This document shows, piece by piece, positions 1 to 8,691 of a stretch of 64,000 bases of DNA. The first letter of the stretch is position 1. Each line of letters begins with the position of its first letter. Below the pieces are notes generated by a model, which was not told the DNA's origin, searched no databases, and saw nothing but the letters and a program-made list of their open reading frames with translations. Source of the stretch: Roseovarius gahaiensis (GTDB lineage Bacteria > Pseudomonadota > Alphaproteobacteria > Rhodobacterales > Rhodobacteraceae); assembly GCF_011601345.1 (NCBI RefSeq), contig NZ_JAAORB010000004.1, forward strand, positions 120,177 through 184,176, in the 5' to 3' direction. Both the position numbers and the translations under genes were made by a program.

Positions 1-6
1 TGCGCT

Positions 7-38
7 CTTGTCAGTGTCACGACAAGCTTACATATATT
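7..38 (+). promoter_or_regulatory. Candidate promoter and operator of the Panacea module
   Basis: A TTGTCA (8-13) and a TATATT (33-38) are separated by 19 bp, slightly long for a sigma70-type promoter. The -35 box lies inside an inverted repeat, CTTGTC (7-12) and GACAAG (21-26). This arrangement would suit autorepression by the downstream module. The window edge cuts any further upstream context. Inferred from sequence pattern only. Confidence 0.4.
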
Positions 39-98
39 GCCTAGATGTGGTAACAAGCATCTTAGGCGGCATTAGACCGCACGCACAGGAGGAAGACG

Positions 99-317
99 AT
101 GCCAAAAGGACCGCAAGGCCAAAAGCGCCCAGCGGACGTGATCGGCAATGCTGTCCACATTGCAAAGATCGCAACGGGCGAGATCGAAGAAACAACACTG
201 AAACAACCGGCCAAGCGCAAGAGCGGTTTGGCGGGCGCGAAGGCGCGTCAGGACAACACCACGGACGCCCAGCGCTCAGAGATCGCGCGCAAGGCCGCAG
301 ACGCGAGGTGGAAGTGA
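99..317 (+). CDS. Small basic hypothetical protein next to Panacea gene
   Basis: A 72-residue, Lys/Arg-rich protein with no membrane segment, preceded by a strong AGGAGG ribosome binding site at 88-93. Its stop overlaps the ATG of the next gene as GTGATG, so the two are probably translationally coupled. The C-terminal half (AQRSEIARKAADARWK) looks like a charged helix. Similar short proteins are often annotated as RNA-binding, but I see no defined domain. In this context it could be a partner of the Panacea protein. Function unknown. Confidence 0.65.
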   Translation: MPKGPQGQKRPADVIGNAVHIAKIATGEIEETTLKQPAKRKSGLAGAKARQDNTTDAQRSEIARKAADARWK

Positions 318-847
318 TGGCTGCGCCTTATACCCCTCTTGCTATCGCGAATGAGTTCATTGACCGTCACGGCGAGCCCTATGGCTTGGAGCATATGAAG
401 CTTCAAAAGCTTGTTTACTGCTCTTACGGCTATTGGCTCGGGCATTACGGTTTGGAGGGCTCGCGCCTTACTTCCGAGGGGCCTCAGATTTGGAAGTTTG
501 GCCCAGTGTTCCCAAGCCTTTATCACGCATTGAAGCTTTTTGGCAGGCGCGAGATTGATGCGCCTCAATCTGCATCTCCGTTTGGAGAGCCTGATAGGGT
601 TGATGAAGGAGATCGGGAAGTTCTCAATCTTATTGATTGGGTATGGGACAGATATGGCCACATGACGAGCTTTTCTTTGTCTGATTTAACCCACCGCCCC
701 GGCACTCCTTGGCATAAAGTTGCACAGGAGAACAACTTTAGAGTTGCTCAAAACACACCGATCCCGGACGAGTATATTCACGAAGAGTTTTGCCGTCTGC
801 TGACAGAAGTTGATGCCGATGGCGAAAATCAAAGAAAAACAGGTTGA
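317..847 (+). CDS. Panacea-domain (SocA-like, DUF4065) antitoxin protein
   Basis: A 176-residue protein starting at the ATG that overlaps the preceding stop; a longer in-frame reading from position 8 would run through the upstream gene and is rejected. Residues about 8-130 carry the Panacea signature: an N-terminal ANEFID...LEHMKLQKLVYCSYG helix, then the PQIWKFGPVFPSLYHALK segment and THRPGTPW near the end. Panacea proteins act as antitoxins for many unrelated toxins, and Caulobacter SocA is an adaptor for proteolysis. The toxin partner here would be the 72-aa protein upstream or the interrupted membrane protein downstream. Confidence 0.8.
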   Translation: MAAPYTPLAIANEFIDRHGEPYGLEHMKLQKLVYCSYGYWLGHYGLEGSRLTSEGPQIWKFGPVFPSLYHALKLFGRREIDAPQSASPFGEPDRVDEGDREVLNLIDWVWDRYGHMTSFSLSDLTHRPGTPWHKVAQENNFRVAQNTPIPDEYIHEEFCRLLTEVDADGENQRKTG

Positions 848-1160
848 TCTCGAGCGCGACCCGACGCCTGAAGCGGAGGCGTCAGGAACGTTTGAGTCTC
901 CGGAAGAAAGAGCGGCTCAGGCCCGACATAATCGGGATATGGAAACCCTTTCGGCGCAGCAAGGCCCCATCGGGAGGTTGATAGGCTCGGATGATAGTTC
1001 GCTCAACTTGAGCTTCATTCTTCTTATGGTTGGGTTTTTTGCGCTTTGAGTGATTGGGTTTGCGTCTATATGGGCTGAGAACCTCGGGACAGCGTTAGAG
1101 CGCCTACTGACCTTTCAGTTGACGGTAGCTGGCTACATATTCGGCAAGAAAACAAAGTGA
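813..1160 (+). pseudogene. Small membrane protein gene with in-frame TGA
   Basis: The frame opens at ATG 813 or 819, overlapping the Panacea gene end. It stops at TGA 1047-1049 in the middle of a hydrophobic helix, then stays open in the same frame to TGA 1158-1160. The downstream part reads VIGFASIWAENLG and LLTFQLTVAGYIFGKKTK, a natural continuation with a second hydrophobic stretch and a Lys-rich end. A TGG to TGA change (Trp to stop) would explain it. The position behind an antitoxin gene and two putative membrane helices suggest a toxin that has been inactivated. A sequencing error or readthrough is also possible. Confidence 0.55.
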
Positions 1161-1169
1161 ACTTTTTGC

Positions 1170-1198
1170 TTGTTAAATAGGGCCTGCATACTTATATT
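1170..1198 (+). promoter_or_regulatory. Candidate sigma70-like promoter of the transposase
   Basis: TTGTTA (1170-1175) and TATATT (1193-1198) are separated by exactly 17 bp and lie just upstream of the transposase ATG at 1205. The very short leader (a few bases) would give an almost leaderless transcript. Pattern-based inference. Confidence 0.4.
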
Positions 1199-1204
1199 CT
1201 AGGT

Positions 1205-2092
1205 ATGAACAAACTCGACACCAAAACCCGCTGCACCATCCTCAATATGCTTGTTGAGGGTTCTTCCATGCGCTCAATCAGCCGCATTACAGGCGTGTCG
1301 ATCAATACCGTTTCCAAGCTGCTGGTGGACGCTGGTGAAGCGTGTGCGGCCTACCACGATGAAGCCGTGCGCAACGTGAACGCACAGCGCGTCCAGTGCG
1401 ATGAAATCTGGTCTTTCGTCTACGCCAAGGACAAGAACGTAAAAACCGCTAAGGCCGCTCCTGATGGCGCTGGCGACGTGTGGACGTGGACGGCTATCGA
1501 CGCTGATAGCAAGATGATTTTGGCTTACGAGATTGGTGACCGTTCGGCGGCAACGGCAATTGAGTTTATGGACGATCTGTGTGCCCGCCTTTCCAGCCGC
1601 GTGCAACTGACCACGGATGGCCGCCGCGCCTATCTGGAGGCCGTAGAAGGCGCGTTTGGTGGCGATGTGGACTATGCCCAGCTTATCAAGCTGTATGGCG
1701 ATCTGGGCGGCAAAACAGCAGAGCGCAAGTATTCTCCGGCTGAGTGCACCGGGATTAAGAAGCGCGCTGTTGAAGGTCGCCACGACATGGCGCACGTCAG
1801 CACGTCATACGTTGAGCGCCAAAACCTCACAATGCGCATGGGTATGCGCCGATTTACCCGCCTGACCAATGGCTTTTCCAAGAAGCTGGAAAACCACCTG
1901 CACATGCTTTCGCTCTACTTCGTGCACTACAATTTTGTGCGGGTTCACAAGAGCCTGCGCATGACAGCCGCGATGGCGGCTGGCGTGTCCGACACGCTGC
2001 ACGATATGGAATGGATCGTGGGCCTGATCGACGCGCGCGCACCAGCACCTAAGAAGCGTGGCCCCTACAAAAAGAAATCAATTTCAAACTGA
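1205..2092 (+). CDS. IS1-family-type DDE transposase
   Basis: A 295-residue protein with an N-terminal HTH (about residues 10-45, SMRSISRITGVSINTVSKLL) that should bind transposon ends. A DDE catalytic core follows: Asp in QCDEIWSF, Asp in LTTDGRRAYLEA, Glu in SYVERQN. The end is a conserved block (FTRLTNGFSKK, YNFVRVHKSLR) and a basic tail. Length and motifs match transposases called IS1 family in proteobacteria. I could not find convincing terminal inverted repeats around it, so the element limits are unknown and it may be a solitary or decayed insertion. Confidence 0.85.
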   Translation: MNKLDTKTRCTILNMLVEGSSMRSISRITGVSINTVSKLLVDAGEACAAYHDEAVRNVNAQRVQCDEIWSFVYAKDKNVKTAKAAPDGAGDVWTWTAIDADSKMILAYEIGDRSAATAIEFMDDLCARLSSRVQLTTDGRRAYLEAVEGAFGGDVDYAQLIKLYGDLGGKTAERKYSPAECTGIKKRAVEGRHDMAHVSTSYVERQNLTMRMGMRRFTRLTNGFSKKLENHLHMLSLYFVHYNFVRVHKSLRMTAAMAAGVSDTLHDMEWIVGLIDARAPAPKKRGPYKKKSISN

Positions 2093-2120
2093 GACACTAC
2101 CTACCGTTCCGGCCTAGGCA

Positions 2121-2933
2121 TCACGGTTCTTCCACATCCAAGACAACAGAGGGCGGTTCAATGGTATTCTCGATCAATGACAGAATGTCCGATCGGATCG
2201 CGCCATCATTAGGGTCGAACAGTCCGGTCCGTTTCAAGGCTTGGCGCACATTGATATCGGTTCCCAAATACTCAAGCGCCACTTTCGAGGCACCGGGTTT
2301 GCGCCCGCGTCTTGTTGGTCCGCCGGTCTGGATACCCAGCAACAGGCCGATGCGGTTGCGATGGCTGGGGTACAGGGTTGCCTGCGTGATCGTGTTTACC
2401 TCGATCGCTTCATACTCCAGAATATGGAGACGGTCGGCAAGATAGAACAAAACGCCCTCGTACTTGTTCAAGCCGTTTGATCGCCCGGTCTTGGGGTCTC
2501 GCAGGATTTCGATATTTTTCCAATAATACTTGTTATCTTCGCTGTAGACGAGCGCGAGAGACCGGATGACCTTGCCTTGGTTTCCAAAAGAATAGAAATA
2601 CCGAAAATAGTAGCCCAGGTATTTTCCCAAGTCTTGGCTGTGCTGATACAGCTTGTCGAGATGGCGCAGGGGTTTGCTCAGCGCCTCTTGTTGGACCGGC
2701 CTGCGTTTTAGCGCGATGACATCCTCGAACTGTCGCGGGTCCAGCAAAAGCTCGGATTCCGAGACGCCGAAAAAATCGCAGATTCGCCGCATGTTGCGGC
2801 GCGACGGATGCGAACTACCAGCAAGATACTTGTTGAATTGTTGGCGGTTGATTTCCAGCCTGCGGCACACCTCTGCAATTGAAAGGTGGTAACTGCACAG
2901 CAGGGCGAGGTTGTGGCGAAGCTCATCAGACAT
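2121..2933 (-). CDS. XRE-type helix-turn-helix transcriptional regulator
   Basis: A 270-residue protein with an N-terminal Cro/CI-type HTH (residues about 5-60: SIAEVCRRLEINRQQFNKYL, then SRRNMRRICDFFGVSESELL). A long C-terminal region is probably a sensor or oligomerisation domain that I do not recognise. It is divergent from the hydrolase and peptide transport operon starting at 3068, with about 130 bp between the starts. That region contains a long inverted repeat. The likely role is control of its own gene and of the peptide module. The effector is unknown. Confidence 0.8.
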   Translation of the reverse strand: MSDELRHNLALLCSYHLSIAEVCRRLEINRQQFNKYLAGSSHPSRRNMRRICDFFGVSESELLLDPRQFEDVIALKRRPVQQEALSKPLRHLDKLYQHSQDLGKYLGYYFRYFYSFGNQGKVIRSLALVYSEDNKYYWKNIEILRDPKTGRSNGLNKYEGVLFYLADRLHILEYEAIEVNTITQATLYPSHRNRIGLLLGIQTGGPTRRGRKPGASKVALEYLGTDINVRQALKRTGLFDPNDGAIRSDILSLIENTIEPPSVVLDVEEP

Positions 2934-2965
2934 GTCTCATTCTTATAGTGACGCCTTAATCGCGT

Positions 2966-2990
2966 CAACTTGCGAATGGTCGCGAAGTTG
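2966..2990. promoter_or_regulatory. Inverted repeat between XRE regulator and hydrolase operon
   Basis: CAACTTGCGA (2966-2975), spacer ATGG, and TCGCGAAGTTG (2980-2990) form a near-perfect dyad with one extra G. An outer GTGAC (2948-2952) and GTCAC (2990-2994) pair extends it. It lies in the divergent region where an operator is expected. Candidate binding site for the XRE regulator, by position and symmetry only. Confidence 0.4.
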
Positions 2991-3067
2991 TCACGTTATG
3001 CCAAGGGACATAGGCTTTCGACCAACAAAGGCATCACTGAGATGTGCGGCAAATCGGAGGCAGGCAA

Positions 3068-5089
3068 ATGGAGCATGTGGTTAAATTCCCCCAAGAGGTT
3101 AAGGAAATCCATCATATGGAAATTCCGATGCCTGATGGCTGCAAGCTGGCCGCGCGCATATGGATGCCAGCAGGCGCAGAAGATGCGCCGGTTCCCGCGA
3201 TCTTGGAATATTTGCCCTATCGCAAAAACGATTTCACCACCGCGCGCGATGCGTCAATGCAGCCCTATCTGGCCGGGCATGGCTATGCGGTGATCCGGCT
3301 GGACCTGCGCGGTGCAGGCGATTCCGAAGGGCTGATGGTGGATGAATACCTACCGCAAGAACTGCAAGATGGGTGCGACGCGATCGCCTGGATCGCCGAT
3401 CAGCCATGGTGCGATGGCAATGTCGGCATGATCGGCATTTCCTGGGGCGGGTTCAACGGTTTGCAGATCGCAGCGTTGCAGCCGCCCGCGCTTAAGGCCG
3501 TGGTGACACTGTGCTCCACCGATGACCGCTATGCCGACGATATTCACTACATGGGCGGCTGCCTTCTGGGTGAGCAACTAAGCTGGGCCTCGATCATGTT
3601 CGGGCGCAATACCCTGCCCCCCGACCCCGCGAATGTGGGCGAAAAATGGCGCGACTTATGGCTAGAGCGTCTTGAGGGCAGCGGTTTGTGGCTGAAGAAT
3701 TGGCTACAGCATCAGCGGCGCGACGCCTTCTGGCAGCATGGGTCAGTTTGCGAGGACTGGTCAAAGGTTCAGGTGCCGGTCTACGCGGTCTCGGGCTGGG
3801 CCGATGGCTATCCACGCAGCGTGTTTCGCCTGATGGAGAATTTGCCGGGGCCGAAAAAGGGCTTGGTGGGACCATGGGCCCATCGCTATCCGCACATGGG
3901 CGAACCCGGCCCGGCGATAGGTTTTCTTCAGGACGAATTGCGTTGGTGGGATCACTGGCTCAAAGGGCGCGAAACCGGCATCATGGACGAGCCGATGATG
4001 CGGCTCTACATGCAAGACAGCGCCACACCCAAGGGCCATTACACGCACCGCCCCGGCCATTGGATTGCCGAGCCAAGCTGGCCCTCACCGCAGGTGACGC
4101 GGACAGCGTTCCACCTGACACCAGACGGCGGATTGAGCACCGCGCAACCATCCGCAAGCACCGTCCTGCATCACCACAGCCCCGCGGATGTGGGCATGGC
4201 CTCTGGCAAATGGTGTGGCTACGGCACACCGGGCGACGCCCCGTTGGACCAGCGCCGCGAAGACGCCGGAAGCCTGTGCTTTGAAATCGACGTGCCCGAG
4301 GATGGGCTGGCCTTTGCGGGTGATGCCAATGTCCACTTGCGGCTTGCCGTGGACAGGCCGGTGGCGCAAATTGCCGCGCGGTTGGTGGATGTTCACCCCG
4401 ATGGCCGCGCGACTCGCCTGTCCTTTGGTGTTTTCAACATCAACCACCTTCAGGGACACGACCAGCCGCAGATGTTGCAGCCCGGCGAAGTCTACAACGT
4501 GACAATCCCCATGAAGCACGTCGCGCAATCCTTGCCCGCCGGGCACCGGCTGCGGCTGGCTTTGTCCAGCAGCTATTTTCCGATGATCTGGCCAACGCCC
4601 GATCCGGTGATGTTCAGCGTTCACACCGATGGCAGCGCATTGGAGTTGCCATTGCGCGCACCTGCCGCCTTGGATGATACCTTGGCCGCGTTCGACGCCC
4701 CAGTGGCCGCACCGCCGCCCCCGACCGAACAGATTGTCGAACCCGAAACGTGGTTCCGCATTGTCGAGGATGCGGCAAACAACGACATACAAATGCAATT
4801 CGCCGATGGCGGCGGGGTCACGCGTTTGCTGACCAATGACCTAACACTGCACAAGCAGGGGTATGAAACATATGGCGTTCAGCTTGATGATGTGACCTCG
4901 GCTTGGGGGCGGACCGAATGGCATTACGGGCTTAGCCGCGACGATTGGTCGGTGCGGTCCGAGACCCGCACATTGCTGCACACCGATGCCAACGATTTTA
5001 TCATCACCGCCGAGTTGCGCGCCTGGGAGGGAGATACGCTGATCGCGGAAAAACAATGGGAAGAACGCATACCGCGTGACCACATGTAA
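3068..5089 (+). CDS. CocE/NonD family alpha/beta hydrolase
   Basis: A 673-residue serine hydrolase of the X-Pro dipeptidyl-peptidase/cocaine esterase family (CocE/NonD), which cleave acyl, ester or peptide bonds. Start chosen at ATG 3068 because GGAGG lies at 3056-3060; a GTG at 3044 is also in frame. The N-terminal catalytic domain shows LPYRKND, DLRGAGDSEG and the nucleophile elbow GISWGG (Ser125). A C-terminal jelly-roll domain (about residues 360-560) follows, as usual. No signal peptide is seen, so it is probably cytoplasmic. It leads a peptide transporter operon, suggesting it processes an imported amide or peptide-like compound. Confidence 0.88.
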   Translation: MEHVVKFPQEVKEIHHMEIPMPDGCKLAARIWMPAGAEDAPVPAILEYLPYRKNDFTTARDASMQPYLAGHGYAVIRLDLRGAGDSEGLMVDEYLPQELQDGCDAIAWIADQPWCDGNVGMIGISWGGFNGLQIAALQPPALKAVVTLCSTDDRYADDIHYMGGCLLGEQLSWASIMFGRNTLPPDPANVGEKWRDLWLERLEGSGLWLKNWLQHQRRDAFWQHGSVCEDWSKVQVPVYAVSGWADGYPRSVFRLMENLPGPKKGLVGPWAHRYPHMGEPGPAIGFLQDELRWWDHWLKGRETGIMDEPMMRLYMQDSATPKGHYTHRPGHWIAEPSWPSPQVTRTAFHLTPDGGLSTAQPSASTVLHHHSPADVGMASGKWCGYGTPGDAPLDQRREDAGSLCFEIDVPEDGLAFAGDANVHLRLAVDRPVAQIAARLVDVHPDGRATRLSFGVFNINHLQGHDQPQMLQPGEVYNVTIPMKHVAQSLPAGHRLRLALSSSYFPMIWPTPDPVMFSVHTDGSALELPLRAPAALDDTLAAFDAPVAAPPPPTEQIVEPETWFRIVEDAANNDIQMQFADGGGVTRLLTNDLTLHKQGYETYGVQLDDVTSAWGRTEWHYGLSRDDWSVRSETRTLLHTDANDFIITAELRAWEGDTLIAEKQWEERIPRDHM

Positions 5090-5193
5090 GTCAGTAGAAG
5101 CGATGTCCGGCGTATGTAGCGAATTCATGCGAAAGTGATCGGTTTCAACACCATGCATGCTCCGATCAGAAATAGTTAAGGGAGAACAAGACG

Positions 5194-6744
5194 ATGAAAC
5201 AGACAGGAACAACTCGCCGGGGCTTTCTCGGCACGACGGCGGCTTTGGGCGCCCTTGGACTTGCCCCCGCTTGGACCACAGCGGCCTTTGCGCAAACAGG
5301 CGGCACACTGCGCCTGCGCATCGACGGTGACAACAATGTGCTTGACCCGGGCTTCATGAGTGGCGGCACCGAGATCGAAGCCCAGAAGCAATGCCTGCCG
5401 TTCCTTGCGCAATATGCCCGTGACGGAGAAACCTTCACATGGGAGCCGACCTATTTCGTCACCAAGCTGGAACAACGCGACGCCACGCATATCGACTTTG
5501 AACTGGCCGAGGGCCTGATCTGGTCAAACGGCTACGGCCCGGTCATGGCGTCAGATGTCAAGTTTTCCTACGAGCGGATGAAGGACACCGACTGGTCCGG
5601 CTATTTCGAAGCATTGGACCACGTCGAAGTGACCGGCGACCGCAGCGGAACCATTGTTCTTGCCAAGCCCTTCGCGCCGTTCATCATGATCACGCTGTGC
5701 CATGGGCCCGGTGCGGTTCTAAGCGAAAAGGCGATGGCGGATGTGGGCGGTAGTTTCACCACGAAGTTCCCGGCGGTCTGCGGCCCTTACACATACGAGG
5801 CGACACCGGGCCAGCGCGCAGTCTTTTCCGCAAACCCCGAGTGGACTGGACCCAAGCCCGCCTTTGACAAGGTCGAATGCAACGTCATCACCGAGGTCAA
5901 GGCGGCGGAATTGGCCTTTGAGGCCAGAGAGTTGGACTGCACCGAGGTCGGCGCCGATACGCTTGCGCGGTATACCAAAGATCTTCCGGACGGCACCGAC
6001 ATCGCCGTGGCCGGAGAACTGCAATACATGTGGATGGGCATGAACACCGAACATCCGAAGTTGCAAGATATCCGCATCCGTCAGGCGATCCAGCATGCGG
6101 TGGATGTCGATACGATCCTGCAAGGCGCCTACTCGGGGACAACGGCCAAGTCGCACGGCATCATCTGCCCCGGTCTGACCGGCCAGCGGGACACCACGGG
6201 CTATAGCTATGATCCGGCAAAGGCGCGCGCCTTGTTGTCCGAGGCCGGTGTGTCGGGATTGAGCCTGACGCTGCGCACCCTGAACAACCAAGAGCGGATG
6301 CTGACCGCCCAGATCATTCAGGCGAACCTGATGCAGGTGGGCATCACCGTCAAAATTCTGCCGCTTGACAGCGGCCCCTACTGGGACATGGGCCAAGAAA
6401 GCAAAGGCGACACATGGCAGGATCTTGAACTTTGGCTGATGCGGTTCGGCACCACGCCGGACCCCTATGAGGCGACACAGTGGTTCACCTCGGATCAGGT
6501 CGGGGTCTGGAACTGGGAGCGTTGGACGGACGAAGAATTTGACCGCCTCTACGAAGAGGGCATCAACGAGACCGATCCGCAAAAGCGCCACGACATCTAT
6601 GTTCGCATGCAAGAGATCATGGAGAACACCGGCGCCTATGTCTGGATCAACCACGAGCCCGAAGCCTTCGTGCACAGCACCGAGGTGGTGGTGAATGCCG
6701 CCCCGTCGGGCGAATTGAACTACCGTCGGTTCGGCCAAGGCTGA
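5194..6744 (+). CDS. Peptide/nickel-type ABC transporter substrate-binding protein
   Basis: A 516-residue SBP_bac_5 family protein (DppA/OppA type). It has a twin-arginine signal (R8-R9 in TTRRGFLG, hydrophobic stretch, cleavage near AFAQ), so it should be exported folded to the periplasm. Typical family segments are visible: DPGFMSGG, the VMASDVKFSYERM segment, and RQAIQHAVDVDTI. It is followed by permeases and a double ATPase in one operon, with a GC-rich hairpin between it and the first permease. The substrate is probably an oligopeptide or peptide-like molecule, but it cannot be named from sequence. Confidence 0.9.
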   Translation: MKQTGTTRRGFLGTTAALGALGLAPAWTTAAFAQTGGTLRLRIDGDNNVLDPGFMSGGTEIEAQKQCLPFLAQYARDGETFTWEPTYFVTKLEQRDATHIDFELAEGLIWSNGYGPVMASDVKFSYERMKDTDWSGYFEALDHVEVTGDRSGTIVLAKPFAPFIMITLCHGPGAVLSEKAMADVGGSFTTKFPAVCGPYTYEATPGQRAVFSANPEWTGPKPAFDKVECNVITEVKAAELAFEARELDCTEVGADTLARYTKDLPDGTDIAVAGELQYMWMGMNTEHPKLQDIRIRQAIQHAVDVDTILQGAYSGTTAKSHGIICPGLTGQRDTTGYSYDPAKARALLSEAGVSGLSLTLRTLNNQERMLTAQIIQANLMQVGITVKILPLDSGPYWDMGQESKGDTWQDLELWLMRFGTTPDPYEATQWFTSDQVGVWNWERWTDEEFDRLYEEGINETDPQKRHDIYVRMQEIMENTGAYVWINHEPEAFVHSTEVVVNAAPSGELNYRRFGQG

Positions 6745-6761
6745 TCATCGGCCTTCGGGAA

Positions 6762-6787
6762 CGGCCCGCGCAGCACCGCGCGGGCCG
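6762..6787 (+). repeat. GC-rich hairpin after the binding-protein gene
   Basis: CGGCCCGCGC (6762-6771), loop AGCACC, GCGCGGGCCG (6778-6787): a perfect 10-bp stem in the 76-bp gap between binding protein and permease. No T run follows, so it is more likely an mRNA-stabilising 3' structure or attenuator than a full terminator. Confidence 0.6.
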
Positions 6788-6820
6788 GTATTGTGCAAAT
6801 CGATCGAAGAGAGGCCGAAC

Positions 6821-7765
6821 GTGCTGTATTACCTTACAAAACGTCTGGGATTGTCGGCGATGGTCATCGGCTTGGTCGTGCTGGTGCTGTTTTCGCTGCT
6901 GCACCTGATACCCGGCGACCCGGCGACCATCGCGCTTGGTCCGCGCGCCACGCCCGAGGCAATCGCGCGCTATGCGGAAAAGATGCACTTGGATGACCCC
7001 GTTTGGCGACAGTTCCTGATCTATATCGGCAATGCCTTGACCGGCGATCTTGGGCTGGACGTGTTCTCGGATCGGCCGGTGACCGCCATAATCAACGAGC
7101 GGATCGGCTTCACGCTGGCGCTGGTCGGCGCGGGGATGGGCTGGGCCATGTTGCTTGGAATTCCGTTGGGCTGCTTGGCGGCGGTCAAACCCAACAGCTG
7201 GATTGACCGCATCACCGGCGTGCTGTCGGTTGGAACGATTGCGGTTCCGTCATTCTTGGTGTCGATCTGGGCGCTGCTGATCTTTGCGGTGCATCTGCGC
7301 TGGCTACCGGCCATCGGCGCGGGAGAATCCGGAGATATTGGCGACCAGCTTTCCCACCTGATCCTTCCCGCCTTTGCCATCGGGCTAAGCTGGGTGGGGT
7401 ATCTGGCACGGATGGTGCGCGCCTCGATGCTGGAGGTGATGGGCGAAAACTACATTCGGTCGGCGCGCGCTTTTGGCTTACGGCCGCGGCGGGTGATCTT
7501 TGGCTACGCGCTGCGGGTGGCCATCCTTCCCACCATCACGCTGATTGGTATGGGGTTTGGCGGTATGCTCTCGGCGACTGTATTTGCCGAAATCATCTTT
7601 GCCCGCCCCGGCATTGGCAAGCTGATCTTCGACGCCGTGATGGCGCGCAACTTCCCGATCGTGCAGGGCGCGGTTTTGGTGGCCACAGGCCTCTATATCC
7701 TCGTCGTCCTGTTTTCTGACATCCTCATAGCTTGGTTTGATCCCCGTGTCCGAGAATCGCTCTGA
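6821..7765 (+). CDS. Peptide-type ABC transporter permease (DppB-like)
   Basis: A 314-residue inner-membrane permease with about six hydrophobic segments. The start is taken as GTG 6821 (MLYYLTKRLG), after AGAGAGG, giving the classical N-terminus of DppB/OppB proteins; an in-frame TTG at 6791 is less likely. The LIPGDPA segment after helix 1 is typical. The EAA-like cytoplasmic loop is near YIRSARAFGLRPRRVIFGYALR. It forms the translocation pore with the next gene product. Its end overlaps the start of the next gene. Confidence 0.9.
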   Translation: MLYYLTKRLGLSAMVIGLVVLVLFSLLHLIPGDPATIALGPRATPEAIARYAEKMHLDDPVWRQFLIYIGNALTGDLGLDVFSDRPVTAIINERIGFTLALVGAGMGWAMLLGIPLGCLAAVKPNSWIDRITGVLSVGTIAVPSFLVSIWALLIFAVHLRWLPAIGAGESGDIGDQLSHLILPAFAIGLSWVGYLARMVRASMLEVMGENYIRSARAFGLRPRRVIFGYALRVAILPTITLIGMGFGGMLSATVFAEIIFARPGIGKLIFDAVMARNFPIVQGAVLVATGLYILVVLFSDILIAWFDPRVRESL

Positions 7766-8690
7766 ATCCGAAACCGGTATTCCGGCTGTCGACGCGACGG
7801 GGCTACCCGATCACGTGACCGAGGCCGAAATCCGCGAATCCGCCGCCCGTGAACGCCGCGAGAAGCTGCATATGTTCCTGACCAATTGGCAGGGGCTGAC
7901 CGGGCTGATCCTTGTCACGCTGTTCTTTGCCAGTGCCATCTTTGCACCTTGGCTTGCGCCCTATGATCCGAACGCGCTGGATGTCCCGGCGCGTCTGTCC
8001 GGCCCGACGCTGGAGCATCTGGCAGGCACCGACCAATTGGGCCGCGATACGCTGTCACGCATTCTCTACGGTGGGCGGGTGGCCCTTTATATCGCGGCGA
8101 TCGGCGTCTCTGTCTCATTGGTCATCGGCTTGATCCTCGGCATGATCGCCGGGTTCGGGCCCCGTTGGCTGGACAATCTGCTTCTGTTGGCCTTTGACAC
8201 CGTGCGCTCTTTCCCGACAATCGTTCTGGCGCTGGCAACTGTGGCCCTCACCGGACCAAGCCTCGGCGTCGTGTTGGCCATCGTGATCATCACATCAATC
8301 CCGCAATATGCGCGGGTGGCCCGCACGGCCACGCTGACACTGAGGAACACCGATTTCATCCTCGCCGAACGCTCGCTGGGCGCCAGCATGACAAGAACCC
8401 TTCTGCACCACGTCATGCCCAATGTCGTCGGGCCGCTGCTGATCCTCGCGGCGATGGAAGTGCCAGTGGTGGTCACTGTCGAGGCGGGCTTGAGCTTTCT
8501 GGGCCTCGGCGTGACGCCACCCACCGCCAGTTGGGGGACGATTCTGAACGAGGGCTATCTGGTGATCCGCGATGCGCCTTGGATGGTAATCGCAGGGGGC
8601 ATCCCGCTGATCCTGACGACGCTAGGCTTTACCTTCCTTGGCGAGGCACTGCGCGACATTTTCGACCCACGCATGGGGAAAGGACGCTAA
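7746..8690 (+). CDS. Peptide-type ABC transporter permease (DppC-like)
   Basis: A 314-residue permease, the second half of the pore. Start assigned to GTG 7746, which overlaps the end of the preceding permease by 20 bp; TTG 7737 is also possible. It has an N-terminal cytoplasmic segment, a first helix (GLILVTLFFASAIFAPWLAPYDPN), and the loop GTDQLGRDTLSRILYGGR that is diagnostic of DppC/OppC. The EAA-like motif lies in DFILAERSLGASMTRTLLHHVMPN. It ends one base before the ATPase gene. Confidence 0.9.
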   Translation: MSENRSESETGIPAVDATGLPDHVTEAEIRESAARERREKLHMFLTNWQGLTGLILVTLFFASAIFAPWLAPYDPNALDVPARLSGPTLEHLAGTDQLGRDTLSRILYGGRVALYIAAIGVSVSLVIGLILGMIAGFGPRWLDNLLLLAFDTVRSFPTIVLALATVALTGPSLGVVLAIVIITSIPQYARVARTATLTLRNTDFILAERSLGASMTRTLLHHVMPNVVGPLLILAAMEVPVVVTVEAGLSFLGLGVTPPTASWGTILNEGYLVIRDAPWMVIAGGIPLILTTLGFTFLGEALRDIFDPRMGKGR

Positions 8691-8691
8691 T

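Noticed and set aside
8..316. N-terminal extension of the Panacea frame upstream to position 8
   Set aside because: It overlaps the well-supported 72-aa gene in another frame, and the Panacea homology starts at the ATG at 317.
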